NCBI GenBank assembly: GCA_947561585.1
Contig: CANNZV010000271.1
Location: 1 to 64,000, forward strand
Direction: 5' to 3'
Source: Caprella mutica
Taxonomy: Eukaryota; Arthropoda; Malacostraca; Amphipoda; Caprellidae
Length of the DNA stretch: 64,000 nt
Positions 46,269 through 57,188 of the stretch are shown in pieces (within the stretch, counting starts at the first letter, position 1; each line of letters starts with the position of its first letter). The notes beneath the pieces are model-generated. The model searched no databases. It was not told where the DNA came from and was given only the letters and a program-made list of their open reading frames with translations. A program made the translations under genes and the position numbers.

Positions 46269-49268
46269 TTGAATACTAACCTTCTCTCTCAGATTGACTA
46301 TACAAGTGACTTGGGCGAATTGATTGATGCTGACAGTGATTTATCAGTTCTTGATAGTTTACTGCGATCTATGTATCAACACAGCCAATCGCCTTATTAT
46401 ACGATTAATTCATTTAATCTTGGTTTTGGAAGAGATCCTGGATTGTGTATATTAAATTACAACATCCGTAGCTTCATTAAAAACTCTATCAATCTTGAAA
46501 GCCTCCTTGACGCTATGGATGCTAGGCCATCTGTTATAGTGCTTACGGAAACATTCTTCGATTGCTGCAACGCCGCACTGTTTAAAATGGATAAATATCG
46601 CCATGTATCCTCTAACAATCCAGCCGAGCGAAATGGGGGTGTATCTCTTTTTGTGAGCACAGATATAAAGTTTAAATCTGTCGGTCCCCTTTCAACGTTC
46701 ACTCAAAATATGGAGATTTGCAGTGTGGAGCTTCAGCTGGCTGTAGGTCCTGTGGTGGTTGTTGCAGTTTATCGTCTTCATGGTGGGAGCGTTGAGGAGT
46801 TCAATTGTGAACTAGAGGCGGCATTGCAGTCCCCGTGTATTATCAATAGGATGGTCTACGTCGTTGGTGACTTTAATATAGACTTGCTGAAGCCTGGAGA
46901 CAATCACACCAACAACTTTTTATCGACGATGCAGTCTCATAGTTATGTGCCACTGATTACTAAACCTTCTCGGTTTCCACCTGGTAACACCCCAGGTTCT
47001 CCTGCACTACTCGATCATGTTTGGACAAACAATCTGGGCACTCATGCAGCGGGACTTCTCACGTTCGACGTGTTAGACCATCTACCTTCTTTTATATTTT
47101 TGCCAGCTGCTGATACTTGTGAGGATGATACTGTGGTAAACATCAAATTTAGAGTGAAAAATGATGTTAATGTGCAATCTTTTAAATATCAATTGTCTGT
47201 AGTACCGTGGAAAGAACTATTGTCTAGTTGTGATGTTGATGTTGCAGCTCGTGTTTTCACAGATAGGGTTAATTCCATTTATTGTTCATGTTTCCCGATT
47301 AGATATAAACAGGTTACTACTAAGAGATTAAAAAAACCGTGGTTAAGTGACGAAATACTGAGTGATATTAAGATCAAGTCATTGAATTTTAAAATGTTAA
47401 AATTGGGTTTGATTTCTGCTCATCAAAATAATATGTTTAAGAATAGGTTAACCAATAAAATCCGAAGAGCTAAATCTGTGTATTATAGGGAGAAATTTTG
47501 TAGTGCTAAAAATTCTATCAGCGAAACTTGGACTGTTATAAATGAAGTTACGGGACGAAATTTCAGAAATTGTAACTCTATTGATGAAATAACTGTTAAT
47601 AATGTAACATCAACTGATCCCACTGAAATAGCCAATAAGTTCAATGAATATTTCGGAAATGTGGCGGTTGACTTGGAGAGGAAAATTCCTGCTAGCAATT
47701 GCCATCCAAACAGTTTTATTAAGTTTAACATATGTAACTCATTTTTCATGTATCCAACAGACCAATCGGAATGTCTAAATGTAATTAGGTCGCTCAAAAA
47801 TACTAAGTATGATGAGGATGAAATTTCTGTTGATATTTTGAAGCTTGTAGGTGGTATTTTAGCTTACCCACTCAGTCTTCTCATCAATAACTCTTTTCAA
47901 CAGGGAACTTTCCCATCTATTTTTAAAGTAGCTACTATAGTACCAATTCATAAAAAGGGTTGCAAATCGCAAATGTCAAATTATCGTCCTATTTCAATTT
48001 TACCCTTGTACAGTAAAATAGTCGAAAAGATTGTTGCAGTGAGACTACTAAAGTATATTAGTAAATATTCCATTTTAGACACGTCTCAGTTTGGGTTCCA
48101 AAAAGGAAAGTGTACTGTGGATGCTCTTGTTAAGTTCTCTGAATATGTATATGGTAGTTTAGACAAGAAGAACCATGCATTATCCGTCTTTGTTGATTTT
48201 TCCAAGGCGTTTGACACTGTGCAGCACAAGATTCTGCTAGATAAGTTGTATATTTATGGTATTCGAGGTATTAGCAATCTTTGGTTTGGAAGTTATCTAG
48301 AGAATAGGCTTCATAATGTAAGAATAGGGACTTCCAAGTCTAATTTTAAACTAACAAATATATCCGTACCGCAAGGTTCTGTTTTGGGTCCACTTCTGTA
48401 TCTTTTGTATGTAAATGATATGAAAAATTCCCTTCAAAATTCTTCAGATGTTGTGCTATTTGCTGATGACACCACAATATTGATTCAAGATAGGGACTAT
48501 TCTAGCCTAACTCAGCGAACTAATAGTGAACTAAATAATTTCTTTAATTGGGCCAAATCCAATAGACTATCTATTAATCTTGATAAAACAGAACCAATGC
48601 TTTTCACTAATAGATTAAACCAAATAAATCCTTCAGAAAAAATTGTTATGTATGGAAAGATTTATAATCCTGTTGATGAGACTAGGTTTCTTGGCATACG
48701 AATTGATCCCAATATGAATTTTAAATTGCACATTATTCATGTATGTAGTAAAATATCAAAAAGTATAGGTGTTCTGTATCGTGTTGGGCGGTATGCTGAT
48801 GAAGATGTTTTAATTTCTCTTTATTATTCATTTGTATATCCATATCTAATATACTGTAACATCATCTGGGGAAGCACTTATAATGTCCATTTAGAGCAAC
48901 TTGTCATTTTACAAAAACGTGTCATTAGAATCATAACAAGTAGTTCATATCTCTCTCACACTGACCCCTTATTCTTTAGAACTAAAATATTAAAAGTTCA
49001 TGATTTGCATAATTTTCTGTTAGCTGTTCACATGTTCAAATGTATAAATGGTAGTGGAGATATCATAATGTCTAATCATACTCACAACACTCGAAATCGT
49101 GACCTTCCTCATAGTTCTTTCCATAGACTCACTGTCACGCAGCACGCAGTGTCTTTCACCGCACCAGCAGTCTGGCGGACTCTTCCACTTCATGTTCGCA
49201 ATAGCCATACATTGTCTTCCTTCAAAAAATCCTGTAAAAATTATCTCATTTCGCAGTATCAACACTAG
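46269..49268 (+). CDS. ORF2: LINE ORF2: endonuclease and reverse transcriptase
   Basis: Open for 999 codons if counted from a TTG at 46269; the first ATG in frame is 46371 (residue 35), before the endonuclease, and a stop closes the frame at 46257. Apurinic-type endonuclease: NYN (63-65), TET (93-95), YR (168-169), GDFNID (200-205), LLDH (247-250) and DHLP (270-273) are all present, so the catalytic set looks complete. Reverse transcriptase about 545-800: IVPIHKKG and NYRPISILP, motif A FVDFSKAFD (641-649), motif B PQGSVLGP (701-708) and motif C FADD (731-734). The C-terminus has HNTR and WRTLP blocks typical of CR1/Rex/Jockey-related LINEs. It acts by nicking genomic DNA and priming reverse transcription there. 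No frameshift or stop. No RNase H domain seen. Confidence 0.93.
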   Translation: MNTNLLSQIDYTSDLGELIDADSDLSVLDSLLRSMYQHSQSPYYTINSFNLGFGRDPGLCILNYNIRSFIKNSINLESLLDAMDARPSVIVLTETFFDCCNAALFKMDKYRHVSSNNPAERNGGVSLFVSTDIKFKSVGPLSTFTQNMEICSVELQLAVGPVVVVAVYRLHGGSVEEFNCELEAALQSPCIINRMVYVVGDFNIDLLKPGDNHTNNFLSTMQSHSYVPLITKPSRFPPGNTPGSPALLDHVWTNNLGTHAAGLLTFDVLDHLPSFIFLPAADTCEDDTVVNIKFRVKNDVNVQSFKYQLSVVPWKELLSSCDVDVAARVFTDRVNSIYCSCFPIRYKQVTTKRLKKPWLSDEILSDIKIKSLNFKMLKLGLISAHQNNMFKNRLTNKIRRAKSVYYREKFCSAKNSISETWTVINEVTGRNFRNCNSIDEITVNNVTSTDPTEIANKFNEYFGNVAVDLERKIPASNCHPNSFIKFNICNSFFMYPTDQSECLNVIRSLKNTKYDEDEISVDILKLVGGILAYPLSLLINNSFQQGTFPSIFKVATIVPIHKKGCKSQMSNYRPISILPLYSKIVEKIVAVRLLKYISKYSILDTSQFGFQKGKCTVDALVKFSEYVYGSLDKKNHALSVFVDFSKAFDTVQHKILLDKLYIYGIRGISNLWFGSYLENRLHNVRIGTSKSNFKLTNISVPQGSVLGPLLYLLYVNDMKNSLQNSSDVVLFADDTTILIQDRDYSSLTQRTNSELNNFFNWAKSNRLSINLDKTEPMLFTNRLNQINPSEKIVMYGKIYNPVDETRFLGIRIDPNMNFKLHIIHVCSKISKSIGVLYRVGRYADEDVLISLYYSFVYPYLIYCNIIWGSTYNVHLEQLVILQKRVIRIITSSSYLSHTDPLFFRTKILKVHDLHNFLLAVHMFKCINGSGDIIMSNHTHNTRNRDLPHSSFHRLTVTQHAVSFTAPAVWRTLPLHVRNSHTLSSFKKSCKNYLISQYQH

Positions 49269-49922
49269 AAATGTATGTCCTTTGCCATATATGGAACTTG
49301 GTATCCGTTTGTGGAACTTTAAATGGCCATAGTATACTTTCTACTCTTTTTGTATTTTTAATAGCGTGTTTGATGGTTTTTTTCTTTAATCCTCTCATTT
49401 CTTGGTTATTTAATAAAATTGGGTGACTTTGTTCATAGGACCACTTTCCCTTCTGACTGCTTCTTTCAGTCCCTTGTTCTTAATGTCTTTCTCTCTTTAA
49501 TCCTTGCTTTTCTTAGTATGTTTAATGTTAAGATTGGGTGACTTTATTTGTGAAGCTACTTTCTTTTCCGGCTGCTGCTTCCAGTCCCTTGTACATGGTT
49601 TCCTTTTAGCGTTAGCGATGTTGCCTTTGGTTAGAAGCTGACGCTAGACTTCTTGCTGGAATGGGGATATATTTTGAATTGTATGTATTTTTTTTTTTTT
49701 TTTATGTCGTGATAATCCATATTTTCTTTTTTGTATTAGGAGTGTAGTTTATATAGTTGGTTTTAATGTCATGTTATCGTTTGCTTGAAAAGTTTGCTGC
49801 TCTACAGCAGTAACACTTAGAACAAGCTTGATACAGAAAATTATATATTTTTTTAATGTATCCTCATTTGTATTTTTTATTTGTATCAATAAAGATTATT
49901 ATTATTATTATTATTATTATTA
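49269..49922 (+). other. LINE 3' UTR with internal repeat and ATT tail
   Basis: Two diverged copies of a roughly 120-base segment (TTGGGTGACTTT ... TTTCAGTCCCTTGT at 49418-49480 and 49537-49592). Ends CAATAAAGATTATTATT, then a pure ATT microsatellite. Short frames here are not genes. Confidence 0.7.
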
Positions 49923-50616
49923 TTTAAAGATATGCTAAAATATCTGTATCAAGATCTTACTTCTAATTTGAATAACTGAACAAAGTTCACCTTAATAACT
50001 AAATATTTTTATCTGTTTCAAAGAATCAAATATTCATTCCATATTTCTTTTTATTCCAATTGATATTTGAAAACCTTATCAATCTTACTTATTCACTGAA
50101 ATATTATGTTCAAGCACACTGATTGAAACTAAATAGATATGTTATTAATAATGTTCAACAAGAAATAATATGCATCAGCTGCTGAATATGAAATTACAAT
50201 CTTTCAACAGTATTATCTTGTTGGAGATGATTTTATAGAATAATCAGATAAGTAATGTTCTTAAACAAAAATGAAAACATTAATATTCAATCAAATTTCA
50301 AAGATATTCATTTCATGTAAGTAATATTTGTGGACGTGACCATAAATGAAATATTTAATTCATAAATTTTTTCCTTTAGTAATTGTGCCGGAAAAGGTCC
50401 GCTCAAGTACTGGATTTTACATAAGAACATGTTTTTAGGATTTATGTACCTGTTTATGTCCCTCTTTTATTCAAATTTAAATTTTTCATTTAAATTGTAT
50501 CACTTCATCATTGTATCATAATTCTCGAACATTTATTGCCGTAATGTTTAACAAAAGTGTGGCAATGTTACCGAAAAATCGTTGGCTCTCTGGAAATGAA
50601 AATTTGAATTGATGTA
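49923..50616. other. Intergenic, no gene seen
   Basis: AT-rich spacer between the LINE tail and the mariner left end. Confidence 0.5.
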
Positions 50617-51924
50617 CAGGGTGATCAGACCAGGTGTAGACAAATATTTATTGAAATATCTCCTTATAATAACAGAAAAATGAAAACTAACTTAACAGAA
50701 AAATCATTATACATCTAAGAAATAAATTCCATAGTTAGTTTTCAATATATCCTCCCTTAGCCTTCACCAAAAGAAAGCCTCAATCTGTCAGGAACTTGAC
50801 TACACGCGGCACGGATGGTTCCTTCTGGAATTTCGTCCCAACAAGTCGTCAATTTTTGCTTCAGAGCGTTCACATTTGAGTGATTAGAAGAGCAAGCTTT
50901 ACTCTCCAAAATACTCCAGATGGAAAAGTCCATAGGGTTCAGATCAGGAGAGGAAGGAGGCCATAACTCTTTCGACCAGAACCCAGCCATATTCTTCTTG
51001 CACCATTCTTGAACGCGATTAGCCGTGTGGGACGTGGCTCCGTCCTGCTGGAGGGTAACACCAGTTTTACCGAACGTTGTGTTCACCCAAGGCACCAACT
51101 GATCCTCCAACAACTTCAAATAAACGTGCTGGTTCACCTTTACACCCTCTTCAATGAAGAAAAGAGGACTCTTCTTTCCAGATGAGGTTACCCCGGCCCA
51201 GACCATGACAGAAGCTGGTTTTTGTCTCCTAAACATCAGCCTATCGTTCAGAGGAATATCGCGCTTATTCACTGCATAAATCCGGTCGTTCTGATGATTG
51301 TGGACGGCTTGGACCGTGAATAACTTCTCATCAGTCCATAAGACCGGAGGTTGCGTGCCGTCTCTCAGCTTTTCCAGAAGAAGCTTTGCTCTTTGCAGCC
51401 GTTTGGATTTTGTGGCCTCTGACAGTAGCTGAGCTTTTGTCTTTTTGAATGGAGACAGGTTCAGATCACTTGTGAGCACTTTCTGCATCGTTCCATAGCT
51501 CACACCAGACGCTGACGCCAATTTCCTGACGCTTCTTTCAGGATTCCTCCTGATTTTCTCCCGGGTGTTTTTGATGAGCTTAGAGGTCCTAACCTTGCAA
51601 TCTGGAGTGCTCCTAACCTTTGGGAGGGTCGAACCTGTCTCTCTGATACGCTTCAGAACCTTGTTAACACCATATCTACTCGCACGACCCTTCAAAAGCT
51701 TGCATATTTGACCCGGGGACTGTCCTGATTCAAACAGTTCCTGAATTGTCGACGCTACAGAGCTCATAACCAAATTAATATTTAGAAATACCTCTGAAAG
51801 TGAAATATAACAGTTAGTGCATCTAATGAGCTATCCAATAGTGTAAATAGATGGATAATTTTCACGTTTTAAAGGTTTTAAAATTAAACATTAAAATGTG
51901 TCTACACCTGGTCTGATCACCCTG
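50617..51924 (-). mobile_element. Intact maT-type mariner transposon
   Basis: 1,308 bp flanked by TA (50615-50616 and 51925-51926). The first 26 bases of both ends are perfect inverted repeats beginning CAGGGTGATCAGACC. A single open transposase gene fills the interior on the minus strand. With perfect ends, a TA duplication and an intact ORF, the copy is recent and potentially autonomous. Confidence 0.95.
50757..51773 (-). CDS. Mariner-superfamily transposase, DD37D (maT clade)
   Basis: 338 residues, the usual length for the superfamily. The N-terminus (about 1-105) holds two helix-turn-helix units: one around SPGQICKLLKG...GVNKVLKRI and one around SVRKLASASGVSYGTMQKVL, which should bind the inverted repeats. 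A basic linker (KKTKAQLLSEATKSKRLQR) follows. The catalytic triad is D148 (WTDEKLF), D244 (LQQDGATSHTA) and D282 (SPDLNPMDF). There are 37 residues between the last two, giving DD37D, the signature of the maT clade rather than Tc1 (DD34E) or mariner proper (DD34D). The enzyme cuts and pastes the element at TA sites in the nucleus. The ATG at 51773 lies about 150 bases inside the right end, and the stop is about 140 bases from the other end. No defect seen. Confidence 0.95.
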   Translation of the reverse strand: MVMSSVASTIQELFESGQSPGQICKLLKGRASRYGVNKVLKRIRETGSTLPKVRSTPDCKVRTSKLIKNTREKIRRNPERSVRKLASASGVSYGTMQKVLTSDLNLSPFKKTKAQLLSEATKSKRLQRAKLLLEKLRDGTQPPVLWTDEKLFTVQAVHNHQNDRIYAVNKRDIPLNDRLMFRRQKPASVMVWAGVTSSGKKSPLFFIEEGVKVNQHVYLKLLEDQLVPWVNTTFGKTGVTLQQDGATSHTANRVQEWCKKNMAGFWSKELWPPSSPDLNPMDFSIWSILESKACSSNHSNVNALKQKLTTCWDEIPEGTIRAACSQVPDRLRLSFGEG

Positions 51925-53019
51925 TATAATTTCCTATAAGAATATATTTTAAATTTAAAAAAAACACTAGAAATCACAACATACCTAAAAATCTGTGAAA
52001 CCATAAATATGAAAATATATTTATGTTCGGAATTCTTCTTTTTCGCTCGCCGTCCATCTAAATGAATCTCTCGGTTATCACCCAAAATCCTTTCACAGAT
52101 CAATCAAAATATTTTCCTAGTTGGCCATACATATTTCCGAACAGATCGTAAAATGATTTTATCTATGAATAATACCATGAATTTCTTCATAGAAGAATTT
52201 TCTCGAATAAATAGGATTTTTTTGAAAGAAGATCAAAGGTTCTGATAAAATAAACATTTTCAGCGACATATTTTATCATAAATGACTGAATTTTATTTTG
52301 TTACTAAACCATAAATCAAAGGGGCCTACTAATTAATAATTAACTTAATGAATGAAAAAAATATTTTTATTTAATACTACATTTATTTAGTAAATTTCAA
52401 TCTATAGTTTGTAGAGGAAAAATATTTTGCATATTAAAGTTTTGCATAACTGAGTGTATTTTGGCTATGAAAATTGCACTTGAAAATGAATGATATGCGA
52501 GCGTTTTTTTACTACTAGTGATTGCTTGTCTTCAAAAATGACGAATTTTCAACTTATGAAGAAATACCACATATTTAATAATCATTTTTAACCTCAGTAA
52601 AATTTAATTTAATTCATTTATTCATACCAATTATTTTATCTATTTCATATCAGGTGATTGACAATTGAGTATAATTTTCGAGTTTGGACAGACAACCCTT
52701 TCTTCAATATTTTTTTTCTGTTATATTTAATAATAAAAAATACAATAATTTTATTTTTACAAATTATATTGAAGTTATCTGGAACTGTTATTTCTACTAA
52801 TTTGATGGTACTTTGATTTTCTTCTCATCTGATAGCTTATGACTATAGAGGTTATAGTTACTGATTGGGTAAATAAAAATACTACATTATCGATTATAAT
52901 AATTATTGTGTCTATAATGATTACAAATGATTAAGAGTAATAATAATTAATATTTTACCCAAGGAAAAATATAATATGTATCTCAGAAGATAGAATACCT
53001 CTATCTTCAAATTGTTCAT
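51925..53019. other. Intergenic, no gene seen
   Basis: AT-rich. Also the 3' flank of the minus-strand gene at 53020. No supported feature. Confidence 0.45.
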
Positions 53020-53216
53020 CTACTCTGAGGCATTAACAGTGCCGTAGCCACTGACCGTGGGGAGAGCTCTCTCCATTTTATCGATAATAGGTCCCTGAGC
53101 CTGCATTAAAATCTTGACCATTTGACCAATATCGATAACGTTTGATTTTTCAGACACCCCTGATTCCTCTATGGGGAACCAGCAGCAGCATCGACTGCTT
53201 TCACATCTTCAGGCAT
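53020..53216 (-). pseudogene. Small intronless gene with one-base frameshift
   Basis: On the minus strand the ATG at 53216 (context GCCATCATGC) is the first ATG after a TATA box and reads MPEDVKAVDAAAGSP before a TAG. In the next frame the text goes on without a break as EESGVSEKSNVIDIGQMVK, then LMQAQGPIIDKMERALP and SGYGTVNASE, ending at TAG 53020. The total span of 197 bases is one short of 66 codons, and the break sits in a CCCC run, so a single missing C (mutation or sequencing error) explains it. The second half looks like an amphipathic helix. GC and codon use differ from the AT-rich surroundings. No family recognised. A pyrimidine-rich acceptor CTCTTTTTAG lies upstream in the leader, so a spliced N-terminal variant (beginning YLVFFTW) is also possible. 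Confidence 0.5.
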
Positions 53217-53318
53217 GATGGCGTCACCGATCAGCCAAGTGAAGAAAACTAAATACTAAAAAGAGAAAGCCTAGATAGTTTGAAAGAGCAACCCTCAGCT
53301 GATGCAGTGATGTCAATG

Positions 53319-53389
53319 TGACGTCACTGGCTAGTTAGCCAAAGATAAATCAATGTTCACACTAGTTGCGAGTTCCCAGAACTTTTATA
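53319..53389 (-). promoter_or_regulatory. TATA box and CRE-like palindrome
   Basis: On the minus strand TATAAAAG (53382-53389) lies 166 bases before the ATG at 53216, with no ATG between. A perfect TGACGTCA (53319-53326), the CREB/ATF consensus, lies in the presumed leader. Both sit in the GC-richer island around this gene. Confidence 0.4.
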
Positions 53390-54200
53390 TGGATTCCAAC
53401 CTGCTCCTTATTTCAGCACCAAACGCCACTATAGGTTGTGACCCACAACTGTGATAAAGGCAACCAGTAACACTTTAAGTATGCAAACACACAAGAGTAT
53501 TTAAGGAAGCAAAATTCACAAAACACAAGCCACAACTTGTTTGCAGTGGAAAACAAAATGAATATTGCGTACTCTACTTCAAAAAAAAAATAACAATACT
53601 AATTGCAATGCTTTCATTTAGGCAAGTAACAAAGCGTTACTTTTTAACAGACTTTGAACACCAATCAAAAATGGCTGGAGACAGACAGAGGAAACGGAAC
53701 ACCCTTCCAGTATGAATCCTCAAGTCAGACTTAATTTCAGTAATAGCCGTGTGATGCTGTTGCCAACCATGGCTGCCAACCATGTGATAACATAGAAACC
53801 TTTTCTCAAATATATGTCTACAGTAAATATATAGAAAAGAATTTGAAGTTAAAATATAGTCTACGATCACTAGTTACAAATTCAAAAGTAAATATAGATG
53901 TAGGTTATGATTACTCAAAAAATAAATATTTAATAGTTCCCAAATAAGATATTGTGCTAATTTTCTTCTCAATCCAATTCATAAGTTTCAGTTCTCTGAA
54001 TAGCATAATGTTATTAAACTCTGTAGCTTAGTACTCAAGATTAAAAATGGTTAGGTTCTCATAAGAGAAGAACATTATTAATATCCTAGTGCAGTCTGAA
54101 AGATAACTAAGCCGCTCATTCTCTTATTATCAAATGTTATGAAAATTATTCTGACCAAACCAAACAATAAGGTTTACAGTATTTGAATTTTCTTTGAAGA
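53390..54200. other. Intergenic, no gene seen
   Basis: The 77-codon minus-strand frame at 53637-53870 has no recognisable domain. Nothing else supported. Confidence 0.4.
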
Positions 54201-54214
54201 TGTATTTATGGGTT

Positions 54215-54345
54215 CTAGATCCCCAGCTAGATCCCAGGTCAAAAGATTCCCACTTTTTTTATTTCCAATCATTTGATCCCCGGTCATTTAATCCCCATTC
54301 CATTTGATTTCCGGTCATTTGATTCCCAGTCATATTATCCGTTTA
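54215..54345 (+). repeat. About 17-bp degenerate minisatellite (CATTTGATTCCCGGT)
   Basis: Seven units of ATTTGATCCCCGGTC and relatives (54263-54335 clearest), with diverged units before them. Confidence 0.75.
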
Positions 54346-54349
54346 TCAC

Positions 54350-57185
54350 CTAGTATCAATTTATTTGTGTTTTTAATCACTTAACATATAATATTACATT
54401 CACCTTACATTCGATTAATATTTTAAAGAAAAATTTAGTAAGGGTAAAAACATCTAACAAGATATGTAACTTTTTTTTATTCAAATAAGTAACGATAAAT
54501 GCTTTCAAATTTACATTCCGGCAACAACGAATATTCAACGGATGAAGCAAATATACAGTATAATCCCCCTCTTATATGAGAAGTAAAATGAATCAGTAAA
54601 ATGGCACTTAAGTTTTTTCCTGGTATAGAAGCATATTGAATAGTAACTTTTGACAATCGTATTGGTAGTTTCAAATTAAACTCTTTTTGCCGTAAGTCAT
54701 ATTTGATGAGAATAAAGTTAGGCTCACGGCTTATGTGGGTTTTTAATATTTTGGTACGAGGCCTCTTGATACTTTGATTTTTTTTTTGAATAATTATTCA
54801 ACAAAAACAAATTCAAAATTGAATTCGTGTTAATTTCACCATAGCACTACTTTCTATTAAATGAATATATTGTGTCCAATTAAGTTTTCAGAAACCTATT
54901 TAGATTCTTAAAATGTTGCATTATCTTTACATATATTATAGTATTGAAAGTAAAGTAACTGTTATTTGATTCTCTTCCAAAAAAACTATTGTAAATAATC
55001 TTAACTCTTCTCCTTAATTATCCAAAGTACTTAAACCATCTTAAAATTAGTTTAAATTATTTCTAAAACGTAATATAAGTTTAACAAGACACAACACGAA
55101 AATACTACTGAAGCGGTGTAAGAAGAATGCATTTGTTTTTTTTAACATTACCACTGTAATTCATTGTGTTATGTTAACAAATATTTAGCAAGACTCATAT
55201 GAGAATAAATTAAATGAAAAAGAATAGAAAGAGATGAACATATTTCAATAAATATTTTTACATATATAAGAAAATTCGATAATTCATCTTTCATTTGTAC
55301 TATTTTAAATTTTATTCTACTCTGAATCCATTCAGATAAAAGTAAAATCTTCACATATGTATATTACTTATATTCATGCAATAATGCACTATGAATGTAT
55401 AACTGAGCATGAAATATTCGAATGAAAACTTACAAATTTTGTTATAATTAACAATATGAGAATTTGTACAAATATCTAATATAGTAAACTTTTTTTTATA
55501 ATATAGTTTAATGAAATATTTAATAATACAAAAATACTGTACTATCATTAATTAGAGTTCGCTTAAGTATTCCAGTTAGAATAATTTATTTGTTGAATTA
55601 TTTATTAATCTCTGTGTAAAATTGTTTCATTACTGTAGGGACCCTGGTCTATTGTCGATAGAAGATCTGACCTTCATACGATTAGAAATTAGTTTACAAC
55701 TACGACCTTCTGACTGAATTAACAATTTGTAATTAATAATGCTTTTAAAATAGTTTAATTAATATTAACTCCACAATGACCAGTGACTCTGCAACTTTTT
55801 AATTCGTATCATTCAAATTTGATTTACTGTGTAAAAGGATAAAGAGCTGTGATCCATCACTTTTATAGTAAGCTAAAGAACTTGAAGTTAATCTTCAAGA
55901 TCTAAGACATTAATTGGCGATTCAATATTCTATCCTTTGATCCTACATCATCAAAGACTGAAAATCTCATGGATTACACTTTGGTAATGTTGTAAGCGAG
56001 GAATTAATTAGATCATCCTTAAAATTGAATCGATAAAAATATATAAACGGTACGTTTATTATTTGATTTTTTTAGCAGTTGCATCTTAAATGCAAATCAC
56101 CCAAAACGTTTATTAATAAAAAACATTTTACCCGCGGAACAAAAATCATATCAAATCGCAAAACAACACATATGCATAAAAAATCCAAAGTAGAACTCAT
56201 TATTCAAGCCCAAGTTGTAGCTTCAAGGTTAACGGGGCAAAACTTATTCAAAATGGTATATTTGAAACATAAATAATGAAATTTACAGTGAAAACACTCA
56301 AACTGAAATATATAGTTTAAGGTAAAATATATGTAACAAAAGTGAGTACTCTAGAATTTTCCCACTTTGAAGGTGAACCGTATATATTTATACAATTAAC
56401 CTTTAAAAATATCATTCCTGAATATTAATATTTTTGTAACACTGCTGAAGATCTGATTTTTAAGATGTCTCACTTTGAGACAGAATCAATCACTACAGCC
56501 AGTTTTTATAGTGTACATTGTAACTAGTTTTCTGGATCAAAGTAGTGAATGCACATCAGGACTGCGAGAAGTGACTTCAAGGCAGCTTCACACATCACCA
56601 TGACCGTCCGGGACGTCACCGGTCAGTGATTTTATATCACTGAGGAGAGCCGGTACTGTGACTGTTAGAGATTTTTCGCTCTATTATTTATATCACTAGG
56701 ATGCACTGTCCCGTACCTATGTTTCAGGTTATAAAGCAGACAATTCACTTAAAAAGTTTATTAAATGGAAAATGTTGCATATTTTTGCATCTGTAAATAT
56801 TGGAGAAAATAAATACTAATAGTAAGGTTTATGCTATTTCAATAAAATCTAATGTGAATGGATGAACAGACAACTACAAATTAAACTACTAACACAAGAA
56901 AAAAAGTTTAAACAAAAATAAAAAAATTGAACTAAGTTTAAGAATTTAGTTGATGACTAATCGAAAATAAACATTAATTTTGAATTTTAAGTATTCTGAA
57001 ATCATTTACTATGGAGCCATTATACAATTAAATCTTTATTGAAACTAACTTGAAAGAAAAGTTTATTGAACTGAAAAACAATAAGAAAAATTAAAAACTA
57101 AATTTTTCAGAACCTAGTGATTAGTCACAAATTTAGAGTAGCAACATAGCCACAACTCTACTAGACGGAGAACTAAATTAAACTA
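54350..57185. other. Intergenic, no gene seen
   Basis: AT-rich. A GC-richer patch at 56565-56665 has GTCCGGGACGTCACCGGTCAGTGA and a small inverted pair (TGATTTTATATCA), with no ORF. The 65-codon frame at 56079 is lysine-rich with no family match. Confidence 0.45.
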
Positions 57186-57188
57186 TTA

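Larger units (their letters stand above)
45270..49922 (+). mobile_element. CR1-group non-LTR retrotransposon (LINE), near full length
   Basis: Two open reading frames in LINE order (ORF1 45339-46106, ORF2 46260-49268), a 650-base 3' UTR and a terminal (ATT)n tail at 49895-49922 just after a CAATAAAGATT signal. The short leader contains AGACGTG (45275-45281), the word found as a downstream promoter element in Jockey-type elements, but no convincing initiator sits at the required distance. No target-site duplication was identified, so the 5' border is approximate and the copy may be slightly 5'-truncated. Both ORFs are open, so this copy is young. Confidence 0.85.

Noticed and set aside
46457..49332. 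Antisense and offset frames within LINE ORF2 (for example 47483-47797 and 49020-49332)
   Set aside because: Shadows of the reverse transcriptase ORF.
53637..53870. 77-codon minus-strand frame upstream of the small gene
   Set aside because: No start context, domain or splice link to the 53216 start.
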